Source: Zingiber officinale
Taxonomy: Eukaryota; Streptophyta; Magnoliopsida; Zingiberales; Zingiberaceae
Direction of reading: 5' to 3'
Assembly: GCF_018446385.1 (NCBI RefSeq)
Contig: NC_056001.1
Location: forward strand, 10,844,672-10,908,671
DNA length: 64,000 nt
Shown here piece by piece: positions 60,158 through 64,000 of this stretch. Within the stretch, counting starts at the first letter, position 1. Each line of letters begins with the position of its first letter. The translations under genes and the position numbers were made by a program. The notes under the pieces are model-generated. The model saw only the letters and a list, made by a program, of their open reading frames with translations, did not search any database and was not told where the DNA came from.

Positions 60158-61882
60158 CAAACCTTCATGCTAACTTAGGTATCAGAGTTGTATCGTCGGA
60201 ACAACTCCTAGTGAACCTTTTGATATTTGTTACTCTCTAGAGGAAATTATGGTCCTACAACAAGAAACCAAGGAGAATGTCTCGACGTAATCATTCTTGA
60301 TGGCGGGATGAATTTCTACCACCATATTATCGTGATGAGATATTTGAACTAGAACAAATCTACACTATTTATGGGAATGTGAGTGAAAGACTTTGAGTGA
60401 CTATTCTGATAATCTACCCTGAATGCCCAACCGAAATATATCCGTTGTGCAACTCCATACAAATCTATTGATTTCTTTTTATTATATCTATTTTTACTGT
60501 TTTATCGTGAACGCCCTCTCACCGCTGTCATAACTTTTCCTCCTCCGTAGCTGTTGGGAGGGCCCAAGCCATTGCTTTTAGGGCCTGATGAAAGGGAGGA
60601 GGGGATTCCTCCTTAATGGATATGTTGTTCATCTTTTCCTCCCCTTCCTCCGCCCCAGCCATATGTTTGGTGGTTTGGGACCAGCTACAATGGCAGCATG
60701 AAGCAAGTTCATAGATCCGAACACCCCTACCGTCTGTCGTCCACATCCACACCCTTTGTCACGTCTCGACGCTCCCCCTTAAAGCCCCCTTTCGGCTCAA
60801 GATCAAGCAACAGGAGATTATTGTGGCACGATGATTCCTCTTTAACGACTGATGGGATTGCTGTTTGTTGAGGGGGAAGAGACTATTGGACTTCCCTGTG
60901 CTGGAAGCTGCTACTTAATTTTCAGATTTTAGCTTTGTTCATGGTGGCGGACACGAAAGCCTTTGCCGCCATGCTCTTCCCCTACCTCAATTACAACTAC
61001 ACCACTAAGGAGCCCCTCCAACAACCAAAGATGAGCCTCTAGTCCCTACCGAAAGTCTTCCAACTAGTAACATCCTCCTCTGCTGCTCCATCAAGATACA
61101 CTCGTTGATCTTCTCCACTTCTCCATTGATGCATGAGATGGAGGGGGCTGACTCGCGATCCTCGTCGCTTGGGCGTTCAAGAACGTGAATATTGCTAAAC
61201 AGACTAAAGAAATAACCACTAAGGCCCAGAGATAATCGACCCAGATCTTTGCTCGTTTTTCCACTTGCCTAACGGTCGCCTTGTAATACACATAGGAGTG
61301 GATGTATAGAATCGTAATTCGTAAGTGTACCTCTCCTCGCAGGAGCGGACTCCTTTAATATCACAACTATATACTCTGAGAAGGAAAGTGTCATATTATA
61401 TCTAAGGTCATGTCACCTTCATTCTATATTGTGGAAGATCATGCCTCACGGGTTATCATGCTCCAAGTGCACCATGTTATTTTAGGAGCTTTGATAGCCT
61501 ACGTGAGGCATCACGTGTTATAGGCCGGTGGGTTTGAAGGATTGAGTATATTAGGTTGTTGAGTGTCAGGCTAATGAAATCGAGCTGGATAGACTTGAAT
61601 GTTGAGTTAGAAACTAAGCCGAATATATAAGAGTGTCTGGTCGATATAGGACTGACTAGAGATGAACTAAGAGTTGTCTCGGTGAAGCTAACCATCCAGT
61701 CGATAGGATTGACTGGAGATGAGCACAGAACCATCTCCATGGAGCTGAGCTGATCGGTGAAGCTTCTAGTCTCAGTTTAACCAAACCAAATAGCCAACCC
61801 ACCCGTTCGGTAGCCCAAGGAAAAAATATCTGGTTAACTCACTTAGACTTTGAATTTCATCTCAATAAGACTATTAATTTTC
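60158..61882. other. Spacer with a GC-richer block, no supported gene
   Basis: Around 60,500-61,300 base composition is higher in G+C than the surroundings, as in decayed coding sequence, but no frame on either strand is long or matches a family I know. The segment just after the LTR element has a TTAGGTATCAGAG phrase that resembles a retrotransposon primer-binding site, without an adjacent LTR that I can define. Confidence 0.35.
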
Positions 61883-62694
61883 TTAGAGCATCTCCAATGA
61901 GGATATTTTTCCAAATATCCCCCTCTCAAATATCCCCCATTGTGGGAGATATTTGAGGGGTGATTGGAAATCACCGGGCACAAATTTGTACTCGATGATT
62001 TCCTTCTTGTGGGGCCCATCAAAATGATGGGTGTCATTGTTTTTTATTTTTTTAATTTAATTTAATATTGTGGGGCCCACCAAAATGGTGGCTGCCATAT
62101 TGTTTTTACGTTTGTTTTTTAAAATTTAATTAAATTGAAAAAAATTTAAAAACGAAAAACAAATCAAACGTTCGAAAAAATAAATGTTCATTTTTCGAAC
62201 GTTAGGAAGAAACGTTCATTTTTTTTAAACATTGGGTAACATTCAAGTTCACCATATATATACATCATTTCTTTCATCTATTTTCATCACTTCCATACCT
62301 ATTGTCTATAAAAAATTTAGAGAGAAATGGATAAAAATTCTGATAATCAACTCTCCAAATATAGTTTATACTCTGTATTTCAATTTTAAATTTATAAAAT
62401 ATTTGTATTTGTATAAACTTAAATTTATATGTCTTCTATTGTATTTTTCTTAAAATTAAATGTAAGTTAATTAAATGGTCGTGGGCTCCATAAATATTTG
62501 GTTGGTGAGATATTTGATTGTGGAATTGAGGATATTTGAGAGTGAATATTTGATGAGTGAGACCCATAAATATTTGATTGATAGAGTATTTCATTATAAA
62601 AGTTGAAATATTTGAATAGTAAGATATTTGAAGAACGATATGAAAATGAGGGTCACAAATACTTAAAAGAAATATCCCATTATGGATGCTGTTA
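61883..62694. mobile_element. Tourist/Harbinger-like MITE
   Basis: An element at 61886-62691 (806 bp) lies between TTA duplications (61883-61885 and 62692-62694). The left end GAGCATCTCCAATGAGGAT pairs imperfectly with the reversed right end CAGCATCCATAATGGGAT. These ends and the 3 bp TTA site are typical of a widespread plant PIF/Harbinger MITE group. The interior is AT-rich with repeated GATATTTGA-type motifs near both ends and has no coding sequence. Confidence 0.75.
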
Positions 62695-64000
62695 TACACA
62701 AAACATTTTGATACGCATCGTTTCACACATGACACACCTTTTAAATTTTTTTTGTTTTTTTTTTATATCTAAACATCAGTAGTTTCATAAATTTACTGTT
62801 TTTTTTCATAATTTTATTGAATGAAAAAGTTTATATAATTTAAAAACTTATATCTATGCACTTTTAGGCAAAATAAAAAATATTTGACGAATCTGTTAAT
62901 GAGTTGAGAGTAAAACAAAGACACGTTCAAGAAGATAAAAAGGAAGAATCAAGAGTTAGAAACGAAACTCCACCTCCACATTGCCAATTCAGACTTTATC
63001 TTAAACATGCACGAATCTGCATGCAAAAATTGGCCTAACACAGCTTGTGGATGTCCAGTGCAGTGAAGCAATCCATGGAGATATCTAAGCGACCAAGCAT
63101 AGCTGATAGCTTCTTAGATCAAAATAATGCCTTCATTCATTCCAATCCGTAATACACAAAAGGAATCCTTAACGATTTGAAAATGCTGCCATACACCAAT
63201 CTAAACGAGAGCCTCTAGCTGTGGCTGCCCATGAGGGGATGATAGATAACAATAATTGTCATCCATGCCTAGTGCACCAGCAATGATGAAACAGATAGTG
63301 CAAGATTCCTCCTGATCAATAATACAGATCCACAATATGGTCAGTAAGCCTTTCTCTTCGGAGAGTATATATAATTAAGCTCTTCGTTGTTGATCTAGAA
63401 CTAGTATGATAAGAAATTAATGTTTCAAATTGATGGTTAAAGATCTTTCTGATGCAACTACTTATGGGAGAATTTTGGATTGGATTCTGAGCTAAATCAA
63501 CTAAGTGAAATTGAGATTTGGAAGTTATTCTAAATGGTTTTCAATGGTGACAAGATTGTATTGTCCTGTTATTCAACACGCGTGCTTGAGACTGATGAAT
63601 GACAGTAACTCCTCAAGAGAGATCATGATTGCTATATGCCTCCTGGAGACTGGGGCCTAATGAATGCTCTTTCTTTCTGCTAGCCATTATCACATTGATA
63701 CGTGGTTTGTTTCATTGCTTAAACTTGAAAATGCCGAGCTAGGACAAATGAATTAAGAGGAAGTCATTGATCGAGAAATAATGCATGTCCCTACTCTGCA
63801 AATCTCCCAGAGAAATAATGCCATTTCTTACAGCCAGAGTAGGCTGTACATGTTCAAAGGCCCAAGTGACAAGTTATGCAAACAAACAATCGAATCCTGA
63901 GGCAGAAACAAATCACAACAGATATGAAAGTGTAAATGTATATATCGATGTAGAATAAGTGAATAACTGAGAGAAGAATGGAGGTGGCATAGGAAAACGA
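62695..64000. other. Terminal spacer, nothing recognised
   Basis: AT-rich, then mixed composition, with no open frame, element boundary or RNA gene that I can support. A UTR or promoter of a gene beyond the window is possible. Confidence 0.3.

Noticed and set aside
60170..60215. Primer-binding-site-like TATCAGAG after the right LTR, suggesting a second retrotransposon
   Set aside because: No adjacent LTR or downstream gag/pol could be recognised; too short to support.

Overview
The window is nuclear DNA of a flowering plant. It has intron-rich genes, an Enhancer-of-zeste gene of the SWINGER/EZ1 type, a group S1 bZIP gene with the sucrose-control upstream peptide, and a dense load of plant transposable elements (RTE LINEs, Tourist-like and hAT MITEs, a Mutator-like element and a gag-only LTR retrotransposon). 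The C-terminus of the E(z) protein and the repeat content look monocot to me, perhaps Zingiberales; that is an impression, not a demonstration. No CRISPR array, rRNA gene or convincing tRNA gene was seen.

Bases 1-12,600: the 3' part of a small gene with an IGR/SAM-like motif (mitoribosomal mS41-like) on +, a degenerate 3'-5' exonuclease-domain gene on +, and a five-exon CCHC zinc-knuckle/KH-like protein gene on -. Bases 12,600-13,000 form a short divergent promoter. Bases 13,007-32,588 hold an E(z) histone H3K27 methyltransferase gene in 17 exons (923 codons plus stop, every exon junction in frame). Its last intron is 9.46 kb and contains two head-to-tail antisense RTE LINEs. Each LINE carries a nested MITE with a long homopurine core, and the two MITEs lie in opposite orientation.

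Bases 32,600-36,770: repeat-derived spacer with an hAT-type MITE, then the bZIP gene on - with its conserved uORF. Bases 36,779-51,989 are one very large Mutator-like element, 15.2 kb, with about 79 bp terminal inverted repeats and a perfect 9 bp target duplication. It carries two paralogous Ulp1-like (C48) cysteine protease genes on + and a mudrA-type transposase on -. Each has one or two inactivating lesions but otherwise intact splice structure. The second protease gene sits between two large tandem arrays in opposite orientation. Their units contain two kinds of strong palindrome, and one palindrome recurs in an intron of the first protease gene and upstream of the transposase. This architecture is the best candidate here for something undescribed.

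Bases 52,087-60,152: an LTR retrotransposon with a 5 bp target duplication that keeps a broken gag but no recognisable pol. Bases 60,153-64,000: spacer with one Tourist/Harbinger-like MITE and no gene I can support.

Functionally, the host genes are a chromatin regulator (PRC2), a probable RNA-binding protein sharing its promoter, a sugar-responsive transcription factor and a mitoribosomal protein. The rest is mobile DNA. All exon coordinates were derived by eye from splice consensus, reading frame and family similarity.
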